Source of the DNA: Terriglobus saanensis SP1PR4
GTDB taxonomy: Bacteria; Acidobacteriota; Terriglobia; Terriglobales; Acidobacteriaceae
Length of the DNA stretch: 64,000 nucleotides
Reading direction: 5' to 3'
Assembly (NCBI RefSeq): GCF_000179915.2
Contig: NC_014963.1
Location: 2,170,001-2,234,000, forward strand
The notes under the pieces were generated by a model, which saw only the letters and a program-made list of their open reading frames with translations, was not told the DNA's origin and did not search any database. The translations under genes and the position numbers were made by a program. Positions 42,902 to 51,282 of the stretch are shown here, piece after piece (within the stretch, counting starts at the first letter, position 1; every line of letters begins with the position of its first letter).

Positions 42902-44279
42902 TATTGCGCGCCAGGCTCTGGCGAATTCTCAAACGGCGATTGACGCCACCGGTACGAACATCAGTAACCAGCACACCGTTGGCTATACCCGTAAAACGGC
43001 TGTATTTGCGGAGAGCGATACGGTCGACGTTGGCGGCTCTCTGCTGGGAAGCGGGGCCACGGTCACGATTGTCTCGCAACGCGACCGCATTCTCGAGCAG
43101 CGTATGCAGCAGCAGACGCAGGCTGATGGGCAGACCAGCGCGCGGCTGACCGCTCTCCAGTCTGTCGACAGTATCTTCCAAACAACTACCAGTTCAGCAG
43201 ATGCCAGTGGCATTGGTTCCTCGCTCGATGCTTTCTTCAACTCGTTTTCTGCGCTGGAAGCGAACCCTACGGATGGGGCCACGCGCCAAGCCGTACTCAC
43301 ATCTGCGCAAACTTTCGCGACGGCCATTCAGGCAGCCTCCTCTCAGCTCACCTCCCAGGCAACGGACCTCGGGCAGCAGGTGTCAGGTTCGGTGGCACAA
43401 GTCAATCAGCTTACCTCGCAGATTGCCGCGCTGAATGGGAAGATATCCTCCACGAGTCCTGACGCTGACGCGGGGGATCTCGAAGATCAGCGCCAGGAAC
43501 TGATCACGCAACTGTCCGGCCTGGTCGGTCTCAGTCAGAGTTCGACTGCGAACAACGGCATCGCTCTGACCACGACGAATGGCACACCTCTCGTCGGCGG
43601 TAATATCTCGTACAACCTGACGGCTCAGAATGTCGGTGGGAGCGTGCATGTCTTCGGGCAACAGAATGGGGTTTCAACGGATATCACGAGCGCGCTCTCG
43701 GGTGGCTCCATCGCCGGAGACATCCAGGCCCGTGACGTCGATATCGCCAGCGCGCAGACCTCGCTCGATACGCTCGCGTTCGACGTGGCCACTGCAGTGA
43801 ACACACAGAACAGCGCAGGCAAAGATGAGAATGGCGCCGTGGGAGGCAATATCTTCGGTGTACCCAGCAGCGCCAGCGGGGCCGCGGCTTCTTTGACCGT
43901 TAGCCTGACGGATCCCGCCGGAATTGCTGCAGCAAGCGGCACAGACGGCGCCGGTGGTAGCACCAATGCCACCGCGCTGGCGGCGCTCGGAAGCGGAAAG
44001 ATTGTGGGTGGTGAAACGCCAGCTTCTTTCTTTGGTTCCTTTCTGACACAGCTTGGTACGACGATCTCCGGAGCCACCACCGACGAGACAGTGACCGCCG
44101 CAGAACTCACGCAGGCCACCGCACAGCGCAACGCCCTCTCCGGTGTTTCTCTCGACGAAGAGGCCTCCAATCTCACGGAGTATCAACGCTCCTATCAGGC
44201 GGCGGCCAAGGTCTTCTCCATCGTAGACGAGATGTTTGCTTCAGCAATCAATCTCGGTGTCGAGTCAGCAGTCAGCTAA
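42876..44279 (+). CDS. flgK: Hook-filament junction protein 1, FlgK
   Basis: A 467-aa axial protein. The N-terminal motif is LLSIARQALANSQTAIDATG, ISNQHTVGYTRK follows, and the C-terminal helix is LDEEASNLTEYQRSYQAAAKVF, diagnostic for FlgK. Central variable domains are Ser/Thr/Ala-rich. GTG start with AAAGG 8 nt upstream, overlapping the FlgN-like gene by 26 nt. Confidence 0.95.
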   Translation: MGSLTSLLSIARQALANSQTAIDATGTNISNQHTVGYTRKTAVFAESDTVDVGGSLLGSGATVTIVSQRDRILEQRMQQQTQADGQTSARLTALQSVDSIFQTTTSSADASGIGSSLDAFFNSFSALEANPTDGATRQAVLTSAQTFATAIQAASSQLTSQATDLGQQVSGSVAQVNQLTSQIAALNGKISSTSPDADAGDLEDQRQELITQLSGLVGLSQSSTANNGIALTTTNGTPLVGGNISYNLTAQNVGGSVHVFGQQNGVSTDITSALSGGSIAGDIQARDVDIASAQTSLDTLAFDVATAVNTQNSAGKDENGAVGGNIFGVPSSASGAAASLTVSLTDPAGIAAASGTDGAGGSTNATALAALGSGKIVGGETPASFFGSFLTQLGTTISGATTDETVTAAELTQATAQRNALSGVSLDEEASNLTEYQRSYQAAAKVFSIVDEMFASAINLGVESAVS

Positions 44280-44305
44280 AGAACTTCAAGGCGAATAAGG
44301 AAAAA

Positions 44306-45205
44306 ATGCGCATCGATCCGACTTATACCAATAGTCTCGTCGCTTCTCTCAACTCTCTCTCCGCATCACAGCAAAAAATCTCGCAGGAGATGTCTACTGG
44401 CCTGCGACTCACTTCTCTGGGGGACGATCCTCTCGCCGCAGGACAGAATGAGACCCTGACTTCCGCCATCAGTCAGATGGACAGCTTCGTCAAGACGGTT
44501 TCGAACGTCTCGAACCGTATGCAGGCAGCGGACACAGCACTCTCCAGTACTGTCACTGCGCTAGACAACGCTCTCTCGCTGGCGACGGCTGGAGCGAACT
44601 CCACCCTCACCTCGACGCAACTGAAATCCCTCGCAGAGTCGCTGACTTCTATCCGCGATTCCGTGCTCTCGCTGGCAAACAGCAGCTATCAGGGCAACTT
44701 CCTCTTCGCCGGTACAGCGATCTCGTCGCAGCCTTTCACTCTGGATGATTCAACTACACCCGCCACCGTCACCTATTCCGGCGACGACGCCACGCAGACC
44801 GTAACCAGCACCACCGGGCAGCAACTCGCCACCTCCGTTCCTGGTTCTCAGCTCTTCGGTACTGGCACAGCGAACGATGTCTTTGCCGCACTGAATACTC
44901 TCATCGCGGACTACCAAACGGGAGTCGCCCCGACCTCCGCTACCGCGGATCTGGCCACGCTCCACGACAGTCTCACCAACCTCAGCCAGCAGCGCAGTAT
45001 TCTCGACAGTTCTATGTCTCGCCTGTCCGCCGCCGGGACTTACGCCACCAACCAGGAAACAAACCTACAGGTCGCCCAGAGTACCCTCATCTCGTCGAAC
45101 ACCGCATCTCTTGCCACACAGCTTAGTGCCGTGACGACACAGCAATCCGCCCTGCGGAGCACGATCGCCATCGTGGAAAAGGGGAGTCTCTTCGACTATC
45201 TCTAA
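44306..45205 (+). CDS. flgL: Hook-filament junction protein 3, FlgL
   Basis: A 299-aa flagellin-like junction protein with N-terminal SLNSLSASQQKISQEMSTGL and SLGDDPLAAGQNETLTSAIS, a central domain with SYQGNFLFAGTAISSQPF, and a C-terminal helical part. AAGGAAAAA precedes the ATG. It is the last flagellar gene in the window; no flagellin gene follows. Confidence 0.95.
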   Translation: MRIDPTYTNSLVASLNSLSASQQKISQEMSTGLRLTSLGDDPLAAGQNETLTSAISQMDSFVKTVSNVSNRMQAADTALSSTVTALDNALSLATAGANSTLTSTQLKSLAESLTSIRDSVLSLANSSYQGNFLFAGTAISSQPFTLDDSTTPATVTYSGDDATQTVTSTTGQQLATSVPGSQLFGTGTANDVFAALNTLIADYQTGVAPTSATADLATLHDSLTNLSQQRSILDSSMSRLSAAGTYATNQETNLQVAQSTLISSNTASLATQLSAVTTQQSALRSTIAIVEKGSLFDYL

Positions 45206-45253
45206 AAGCCTTCCTCGTATACTGATTTTGTTGAGGTACTGCGAGGAACTGAT

Positions 45254-45475
45254 TTGGAAGCTGCATCCTTTCTCTGGAACGCGACCCGCGGCCACAGGCT
45301 GACTCCCTGGCGAAGCCCCTATCTGCTCTGGCGCATGGAAACCTATACGGGACGTCCCGCCGATTCGATTGACGCGAAGTTTTTCTTCGGTACGGTCTGG
45401 CGCGAACGAATGCAGATGCTTCGCTTCCTTCGCTGGATAGGGGAGTTGGAGAGCCATGTCAGCGATCGGAAGTAA
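45254..45475 (+). CDS. Small basic aromatic-rich protein, unknown function
   Basis: A 73-aa protein starting EAASFLWNATRGHRLTPWRS, rich in Arg and Trp/Phe, with FFFGTVWRERMQMLRFLRW near the end. I have a recollection of similar short proteins in Acidobacteria but no function. TTG start with AGGA 6 nt upstream. It overlaps the xylanase gene by 20 nt, so the two are translationally coupled. No membrane segment or zinc motif is evident. Confidence 0.6.
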   Translation: MEAASFLWNATRGHRLTPWRSPYLLWRMETYTGRPADSIDAKFFFGTVWRERMQMLRFLRWIGELESHVSDRK

Positions 45476-46676
45476 GCCCGGTTGTACCCGGCGGGAGCTG
45501 CTGCGTCTCTCCCTGACTACCACTGCGGCCTTTGCTGGAGCATCCTTGCTGGGTTGCCGATCCGCAACGCCCAGAATGAGTCCCTCGTTCTCCGGAATCG
45601 ATGCCTCCGGCCAGCATTCTCTCCGTTTCGCGGCTTCCGGTCACGGCCTGCTCACAGGGACCGCGGTCGCCATGCAACCGCTGCGTCATGATCCACGTTA
45701 TGCGCAGCTTCTTCGCGAGCAGTGTTCTATTCTCGTCGCCGAAAACGCGATGAAGCGCGGCGACCTGCAACCGATCTCGCCTGCCTACTTCTGGGACGAT
45801 GCCGACTTCCTTGTGGCCTTCGCCGAACAACACAGAATCAAGATCCGAGGTCATAGCTTCGTCTGGCACGAGGCGATACCGAAGTGGCTTGAAGCCGCCA
45901 TCAACAAGGACAGCGCTCGCCACCTCATGGTCGATCACATCCAGACCGTGGCCTCTCGCTATGCAGGCAGGATGCATTCCTGGGATGTGGTCAATGAGGC
46001 CATCGCCCCGGAACAGGGAAGACCCGACGGCCTGCGTATGACGCCCTGGCTCCGTTATGTCGGCGACGATTATCTCGAAGTCGCCTATCGCACGGCGCGG
46101 CAGGCCGATCCGGCAGCGCTCCTGACCTACAACGAATACGGCCTCGACACCGAGAGTTCGGAGTCAGAACAGCGCCGCGCGGCAACCCTTCTCCTCCTTC
46201 GCCGCCTCAAGGCGCGGAATGTGCCGATCGACGCCATGGGAATTCAGGCGCATCTCACCGCCGGTGAAGGTAATCGCTATGGTCAAGGTCTACAACGTTT
46301 CATCGCAGAGTGTCGCGCCCTGAACCTGCAGGTCTTCATCACTGAGATCGATGTGAATGATCGCGCCCTTCCGGGAAACAAGGACGCGCGGGATGAGAGC
46401 GTAGCCAAAACGTACCGCGACTACTTAAATACAGTCCTGCCAGACCCTTCCGTCCATGCCGTTCTTACCTGGGGCATTACTGACCGAGGCACATGGCTGA
46501 ACGGAAAAAATGGCCGCGCGGATAAACTTCCAGAACGTCCGCTTCCGTTCGACGCGGATCTTCAGCCGAAGCTAGCCTTTGCCGCCATGCGGGAAGCGTT
46601 CAATCATCGCTCAGCCCATCCCGCTCCGACGGCCCCCGTCCAGAACTACGATCCTATCCGACCTCGGTCTATTTAG
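45456..46676 (+). CDS. Endo-1,4-beta-xylanase, GH10, Tat lipoprotein
   Basis: A 406-aa GH10 glycosidase cutting beta-1,4-xylan. The acid/base is E181 in WDVVNEAI and the nucleophile E297 in FITEIDV; RGHSFVWHE and LTWGITDRGTWL are also conserved. The N-terminus has twin arginines (TRRELLRLS) and a lipobox LLGC (C34), so the mature enzyme would be a Tat-exported lipoprotein. GGAGAG precedes the ATG. Coupled to the small upstream gene; no other xylan genes are adjacent. Confidence 0.93.
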   Translation: MSAIGSKPGCTRRELLRLSLTTTAAFAGASLLGCRSATPRMSPSFSGIDASGQHSLRFAASGHGLLTGTAVAMQPLRHDPRYAQLLREQCSILVAENAMKRGDLQPISPAYFWDDADFLVAFAEQHRIKIRGHSFVWHEAIPKWLEAAINKDSARHLMVDHIQTVASRYAGRMHSWDVVNEAIAPEQGRPDGLRMTPWLRYVGDDYLEVAYRTARQADPAALLTYNEYGLDTESSESEQRRAATLLLLRRLKARNVPIDAMGIQAHLTAGEGNRYGQGLQRFIAECRALNLQVFITEIDVNDRALPGNKDARDESVAKTYRDYLNTVLPDPSVHAVLTWGITDRGTWLNGKNGRADKLPERPLPFDADLQPKLAFAAMREAFNHRSAHPAPTAPVQNYDPIRPRSI

Positions 46677-46762
46677 TCGCGCGGTTAATCGAAAGTCGTT
46701 GATCGCTTCTCGATATAGTCTCCCGGCTTTCCATACTCATCGTTTGGATTTGATTCTCAGCC

Positions 46763-46950
46763 GTTGGTGGCGGAGGGCGCGCCCGTGCTTTGTCGTAAAA
46801 GGAATGTTTTTTGAGGAACCGTGTTTTAACTCATGTTGGGGGCGCTTTTCAGCAATCTGCCGAAAGCCGGGGCGTGTCTCTTTCTTCGGCATGAGTGCAG
46901 CTCACTGCCGTATCAGCGTAGTGATTTACGGAACACAGAGGGAGACTATT
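46763..46950 (+). repeat. Upstream region duplicated with the first glycosyltransferase gene
   Basis: The stretch before the first glycosyltransferase gene shares diverged blocks with 48251-48434 before the second: GTTGnTGGCGG, CAGCAAnCTGCCG, TTCTTCnGCATGAG and TGATTTAC, in the same order and at about the same offsets (~1.48-1.49 kb). Thus the duplicated unit included at least 180 bp of upstream DNA. Confidence 0.6.
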
Positions 46951-48222
46951 TTGGCGCGTATCGGTTTTTTAATCTTATCCGGAGCGGGACACCTCTATCC
47001 TTCAGTGACTCTCGCGAAAGCGTTGCAGGAGCGAGGAAACGAAATTGTCTTCTTCGGTGTGCCTGATGTGACCCACGTGATTACCGAGCAAGGTCTGAAT
47101 TTTGTTCCATATGGGTTCACGGAGTATCCGGTTGGCACACTTCAACGGGTACGCACAATAGGTGGAAGCCTCAAGGGACAGGAAGCTATTCAGTTTTACC
47201 TCCAACGCGCGCAGATCCTGGCGCAGGCGGCTTTTCGCGATCTGCCACAACTGATTTCGGGGCAGAAGATCGAGGCTCTGGTCATCGATCAACTTTTTCC
47301 AGGTGGCGCAACCGTCGCTCTGCACCTGGATTTGCCCTATGCCTCGCTAGCCAACGCATTAGCGGTGAATAAAGAGTCTGGTGTACCTCCACCCATGACG
47401 TCCTGGGATTATGAGATTGGCACCGCCGCTGAGAAAAGAAATGGGGATGGCTGGCAGCGGTTGAAGAATGCCCACATCCCATTGCGCGACTTCGACAATG
47501 CGCAACGTATCGCGTGGGGGCTGGATCCTTACGAAGACGTTTGGGAAGACAGTTTCTCTTCACTTGCCCAGATCAGCAATCAGCCTAAAGCATTCGATCT
47601 GCCACGGAAGCAACTGCCCGCAAACTTTTACTACGTAGGGCCGCTCTTTCAGGCTACCAGCCGTCAGCTTGTAGCATTCCCTTGGGAGCGTCTCGACGGC
47701 CGCCCACTCATCTATGCTTCCATGGGCACCGCTCAGAATGGATTGGAATGGGTCTTTCGCGCCATCCTTGAAGCATGCGCCGGCCTCGATGTGCAGCTGA
47801 TTCTGTCGCTGGGAGCAGGCGTTATCACTGCAGACGATCTAGATATTCCGGCGAACGCGATAGTTGTTCCATACGCACCTCAACCTCAGATGCTTGAAAG
47901 GGCCGCCGTGTGCATCACGCATGCAGGACTGAATACGGCTCTTGAGTCACTCTCGCATGGTGTCCCCATGATTGCGATTCCGATCACGACGGATCAGCCG
48001 GGTGTGGCAGCCCGCATCCGTTATACGCAAACTGGCGAAGTGATCCCTCTTGAGGAACTTACAGCAGGGAGGTTGCGCGATCTCATCCACAAAGTCATGG
48101 GGGAAAGCTCCTATCGCGAACGTTCCCGAGCGCTTCAGCAGGCTTTCATTGCGGAACGGCCACTCATCCGCGCCTGCGAAATTATTGAAAGCAAGGTGCT
48201 CTCGGAGATTCGTCGTCTCTAG
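46951..48222 (+). CDS. UDP-glycosyltransferase family protein (MGT/YjiC-like), copy 1
   Basis: A 423-aa GT-B glycosyltransferase. The N-terminal domain begins ARIGFLILSGAGHLYPSVTL; the C-terminal nucleotide-sugar domain has LIYASMGTAQNGLEW, VPYAPQPQMLERAAVCITHAG, NTALESLSHGVPMIAIPITTDQP-type sequence, the signature of the UGT/MGT group that glycosylates small lipophilic acceptors. TTG start with GGAG 6 nt upstream, equivalent to the start of copy 2. The frame is open 370 nt upstream without family sequence. The acceptor is unknown. Confidence 0.88.
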   Translation: MARIGFLILSGAGHLYPSVTLAKALQERGNEIVFFGVPDVTHVITEQGLNFVPYGFTEYPVGTLQRVRTIGGSLKGQEAIQFYLQRAQILAQAAFRDLPQLISGQKIEALVIDQLFPGGATVALHLDLPYASLANALAVNKESGVPPPMTSWDYEIGTAAEKRNGDGWQRLKNAHIPLRDFDNAQRIAWGLDPYEDVWEDSFSSLAQISNQPKAFDLPRKQLPANFYYVGPLFQATSRQLVAFPWERLDGRPLIYASMGTAQNGLEWVFRAILEACAGLDVQLILSLGAGVITADDLDIPANAIVVPYAPQPQMLERAAVCITHAGLNTALESLSHGVPMIAIPITTDQPGVAARIRYTQTGEVIPLEELTAGRLRDLIHKVMGESSYRERSRALQQAFIAERPLIRACEIIESKVLSEIRRL

Positions 48223-48250
48223 AAGCTGCGATGCGGGATGACCTTGAGCT

Positions 48251-48434
48251 GTTGATGGCGGGAGATCATCTACGTCCGTTGGCCAGGAATATTTACCGTT
48301 GGATTTTGTCCAAGTGAGGACGATTCCAGCAAGCTGCCGGAGAGGTGGCCTGTCGGGGATTTCCTCTTCTTCAGCATGAGCAATAAGTTCATTGCTGTTC
48401 GGTCCATGATTTACAGAATTCAGACGAGGTTCAT
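48251..48434 (+). repeat. Upstream region duplicated with the second glycosyltransferase gene
   Basis: Counterpart of 46763-46950: the same ordered blocks (GTTGATGGCGGG, CAGCAAGCTGCCGG, TTCTTCAGCATGAG, ATGATTTACAGAA) lead to the TTG start of the second copy. Substitutions and small indels show the duplication is not recent. Confidence 0.6.
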
Positions 48435-49715
48435 TTGGCACGTATCGGCTTTTTATCCTTATCCGCAACCGGACATATCAATCCAGCAACGGCCTTGGCC
48501 AGAGGGTTACAAGACCGAGGTCATGAAATCATCTTTTTTGGTGTGACGGACATGGCTCATACGATTACGGGGCGTGGACTAGGCTTTATTCCGTACGGGC
48601 TTAAAGAGTATCCAGTCGGCTCAATGCAACAACTCTACAATAAGCTCGGAAAGCTGAAAGGCACTGAAGGTTTTCAGTTTTTCCTAGAACGCATGTTGGC
48701 TCAAGCAGAGGTTGTGTTTCGAGAGTTGCCGCAACTGATCACGGAACAAAAGATTGAGGCTCTGGTTATCGATCAACTGTTTCCAGGCGGTCCGACCGTC
48801 GCACAATACCTCGATCTACCCTATGCCTCGCTTGCCGCCGCATTGGCGGCAAATGAAGAGCCTGGCGTGCCTCCGCTCACCTTGAACTGGGATTACGAGG
48901 ACGGTGTAGTCGCCGAAGTACGGAACCTGGCCGCTTGGAAGCAGATAGGAATGGCTTTCATCCCATGGCGCGACTTCGATAACTCACAACGCAAGGCCTG
49001 GGGCCTCACTCCCTATACCAAACTTTTCCAAGACAGCTTCTCTCTTCTTGCTCAGATCGCCAACCAGCCTAAAGCGTTCGACCTGCCCCGAAAAGAGCTC
49101 CCCGCGAGCTTTTACTACGCAGGGCCTCTCGTTAGCGCTGCCGCGCGGCAACCCGTGGATTTTCCCTGGGAGCGTCTCGACGGACGGCCCCTGATCTATG
49201 CCTCCATGGGTACTCTCCAAAATGGCCTTGATTGGATCTTCCGGATCATCCTCGAGGCATGCGCTGGCCTGGACGCGCAGCTGATTGTGTCGCTGGGAGG
49301 TGGAGCTCTCACCGCGAGCGAACTGGATATTCCATCCAACGCGATCGTTGTGCCGTATGCCCCTCAACCCCAGGTGCTTGAACGGGCTGCTCTATGCATT
49401 ACGCATGGAGGTCTGAATACGACGCTTGAATCGCTCATGAACGGTGTCCCGATGGTCGCGATCCCCATTACAAATGATCAACCGGCCGTGGCGGCCCGCA
49501 TCCGTTATACGCAAACCGGTGAAGTGATCTTGCTTGAAGACCTTACGGTCGACCGACTGCGTGATCTCGTTAAAAAAGTACTGACCGAATCTTCCTATCG
49601 CGACCGCTCGCAAGCGCTTCAGCGAGCCATCTTGGCTGAGCGGCCACTCATCCACGCCTGCGAAATCATCGAAAGCAAGGTGCTGTCAGAGATTCCTGCG
49701 CGAAAGATCAATTAA
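48435..49715 (+). CDS. UDP-glycosyltransferase family protein (MGT/YjiC-like), copy 2
   Basis: A 426-aa paralogue of the preceding gene, alignable along its whole length (ARIGFLSLSATGHINPATAL, LIYASMGTLQNGLDW, APQPQVLERAALCITHGG). Most differences lie in the N-terminal acceptor-binding half, as expected if acceptor choice diverged. TTG start with GAGG upstream. It has HGGLNTTLESL, the classical donor-site HGG, where copy 1 reads HAGLNTALESL. Confidence 0.88.
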   Translation: MARIGFLSLSATGHINPATALARGLQDRGHEIIFFGVTDMAHTITGRGLGFIPYGLKEYPVGSMQQLYNKLGKLKGTEGFQFFLERMLAQAEVVFRELPQLITEQKIEALVIDQLFPGGPTVAQYLDLPYASLAAALAANEEPGVPPLTLNWDYEDGVVAEVRNLAAWKQIGMAFIPWRDFDNSQRKAWGLTPYTKLFQDSFSLLAQIANQPKAFDLPRKELPASFYYAGPLVSAAARQPVDFPWERLDGRPLIYASMGTLQNGLDWIFRIILEACAGLDAQLIVSLGGGALTASELDIPSNAIVVPYAPQPQVLERAALCITHGGLNTTLESLMNGVPMVAIPITNDQPAVAARIRYTQTGEVILLEDLTVDRLRDLVKKVLTESSYRDRSQALQRAILAERPLIHACEIIESKVLSEIPARKIN

Positions 49716-49739
49716 GTAAGGACAACGCAGCATCAGATT

Positions 49740-50528
49740 TCATGAGTAGAGCACAAAACCAAGATTGATCTGGCCGATAGTCCGTGTCGTGCGGCGGAAG
49801 ACGCCGATGCCTTCGCGGCTGCCTCCGTCGTTGGTATTTCCTTCGATCGTGGTGAGTTGGTTGCCATGGACTTCCTCAATCAAGCCCATGTGCCCGGCCG
49901 TTCCCGAAGTACGAAGCAGAAATAGCGTTCCTGGAACGATGAGCGACGGTTCATTTTGCGCTTCCTCCGAAAGAATGCGGCGGGCGGAGCTGACATGATT
50001 CGCGTCGGCCCAATGGGCGAGTACGCCCGCTGTTTTGGGACATGGATTTGGAGTGTCGAGGGATCCAGCAGCCTTATCAAAACACCAGTAGACGAAGCAG
50101 GCGCACCAGGCAAAATGTCCGGCCGGGTCGAGTCCTGTCTTTTCGATATATAGATCCACTTCGGGTCCACGGTTGGAGCCCGGGGGTACTTCCATCGTCC
50201 CAATTTCCCCAGCGGCGACGTTGAGAATCTTTTTCAGGAGTGGCGATACCGCCTTGGTCTTGGTAAGGGTAGGAACAGTTCGGTCGCCAAAGAGCACGGC
50301 CCACGTTGTGGGCCCTACTTTGCCGTCGATGAGTAAGGGTGTCCCGTTGCTGTCCACAGAACGCGCTTGAAAGTGCTCGACTGCGCCAGCGGTTTCTGCT
50401 CCGTACTTGCCGTCGACATCGACGGGGCCGCAACCCACAATAACCAGTCGTTTTTGAATTGCTGTGACTGCTTCTTTATTCGTGCTGCCAGCCATGATGG
50501 TCGTTCCGGGGAATACTAGTTTGGGCAT
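49740..50528 (-). CDS. Peptidoglycan-binding / CHAP-like hydrolase, no signal peptide
   Basis: A 262-aa protein. Residues ~15-80 form a PGB-1 domain (AVTAIQKRLVIVGCGPVDVDG, GAETAGAVEHFQ, DGKVGPTTWAVLFG); residues ~100-262 resemble a CHAP/NlpC-type amidase with FAWCACFVYWC as the catalytic Cys region, a His in TAGHMGLIEEV and IEGNTN. Start chosen at the ATG with GGAG 7 nt upstream. No Sec or Tat signal is present, which is typical for endolysin-like or otherwise exported hydrolases. It stands alone between convergent and divergent neighbours. Confidence 0.8.
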   Translation of the reverse strand: MPKLVFPGTTIMAGSTNKEAVTAIQKRLVIVGCGPVDVDGKYGAETAGAVEHFQARSVDSNGTPLLIDGKVGPTTWAVLFGDRTVPTLTKTKAVSPLLKKILNVAAGEIGTMEVPPGSNRGPEVDLYIEKTGLDPAGHFAWCACFVYWCFDKAAGSLDTPNPCPKTAGVLAHWADANHVSSARRILSEEAQNEPSLIVPGTLFLLRTSGTAGHMGLIEEVHGNQLTTIEGNTNDGGSREGIGVFRRTTRTIGQINLGFVLYS

Positions 50529-50708
50529 TAAAATGCTCCTCGTCAAGAAGTGGGGTGCGCGCCATTCTAGGTTCTTTGCCCTTAACTGATCTGGATTTGC
50601 CGGTGTTCGTCGACAATCCTCTCGTCCACATCTCGAAGCGAGCTCTTTGAAAGGTGATTTAAAGCCTTTCCCTCCGCTGAAACGTTCTCTGGGGAAGTCC
50701 ATTCAAAA

Positions 50709-50737
50709 TTGCTGATAACCGAACGAAATGCTATCCT
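50709..50737 (+). promoter_or_regulatory. Sigma-70-type promoter of rpsO
   Basis: TTGCTG (50709-50714), 17-nt spacer, TATCCT (50732-50737), with TGC just before the -10 hexamer as an extended element. Predicted start is near 50744, leaving a leader of about 50 nt before rpsO. Confidence 0.6.
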
Positions 50738-50794
50738 CTATCAGACACTTAGAGTGGACTTGAGAGCATAGAGAAGCAGGAGCAACGTAGAACC

Positions 50795-51061
50795 GTGTTG
50801 GCAACCGCAAAGAAATCTGACATCATTTCCAAGTTTCGTACGCATGAGTCGGACACCGGCAGCCCGGAAGTCCAGATCGCGATCCTCAGCGAACGCATTG
50901 GCGAACTTACTGAGCACTTCAAGACGCACAAGAAGGATCATGGCTCGCGTCGCGGCCTCCTCATGCTCGTCAGCAAGCGCCGTCGTCTGCTCGATTACCT
51001 GAAGAAGAATGACTCTGACCGGTATCGCGAAGTGATTGGCAAGCTCGGCATCCGCAAGTAG
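50795..51061 (+). CDS. rpsO: 30S ribosomal protein S15
   Basis: An 88-aa ribosomal protein, exactly the usual length, with [42 protein letters not shown] and [12 protein letters not shown] as diagnostic segments binding 16S rRNA helices 20-22. Start GTG (the following TTG is an alternative); AGGAG lies somewhat far upstream. It precedes pnp, the conserved order in many bacteria. Confidence 0.96.
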   Translation: MLATAKKSDIISKFRTHESDTGSPEVQIAILSERIGELTEHFKTHKKDHGSRRGLLMLVSKRRRLLDYLKKNDSDRYREVIGKLGIRK

Positions 51062-51143
51062 CTGCTGCGCCATCCGCGCATACCCGTGCGCCCATCCAGT
51101 GAAAGACGAAATCCTTTCCTAAATGATTCTTATGCAATGCGCG

Positions 51144-51189
51144 AATCCTCTCCGCCCATCAACCCATACGACGGGTGCCGGAGAGGATT
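51144..51189 (+). promoter_or_regulatory. Long stem-loop between rpsO and pnp
   Basis: A perfect 11-bp stem AATCCTCTCCG / CGGAGAGGATT encloses an inner ACCC/GGGT helix. It lies 83 nt past rpsO and 94 nt before the pnp ATG. The T-run after it is short (CTTTTG). It could be a terminator of rpsO, or a processing and autoregulation stem like the RNase III site in the E. coli pnp leader. Confidence 0.55.
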
Positions 51190-51282
51190 TGCCGCTTTTG
51201 CACGCCTGCGCCTGTCCATGGAAATATTCCGGACGCGCGGCCCACGACTTCCAACAATAGAGAACAAAGAGAGAGCACACCT

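Noticed and set aside
46579-46950. Long N-terminal extension of glycosyltransferase copy 1
   Set aside because: It overlaps the xylanase end, and the TTG at 46951 matches the start of copy 2 and has a proper ribosome site.
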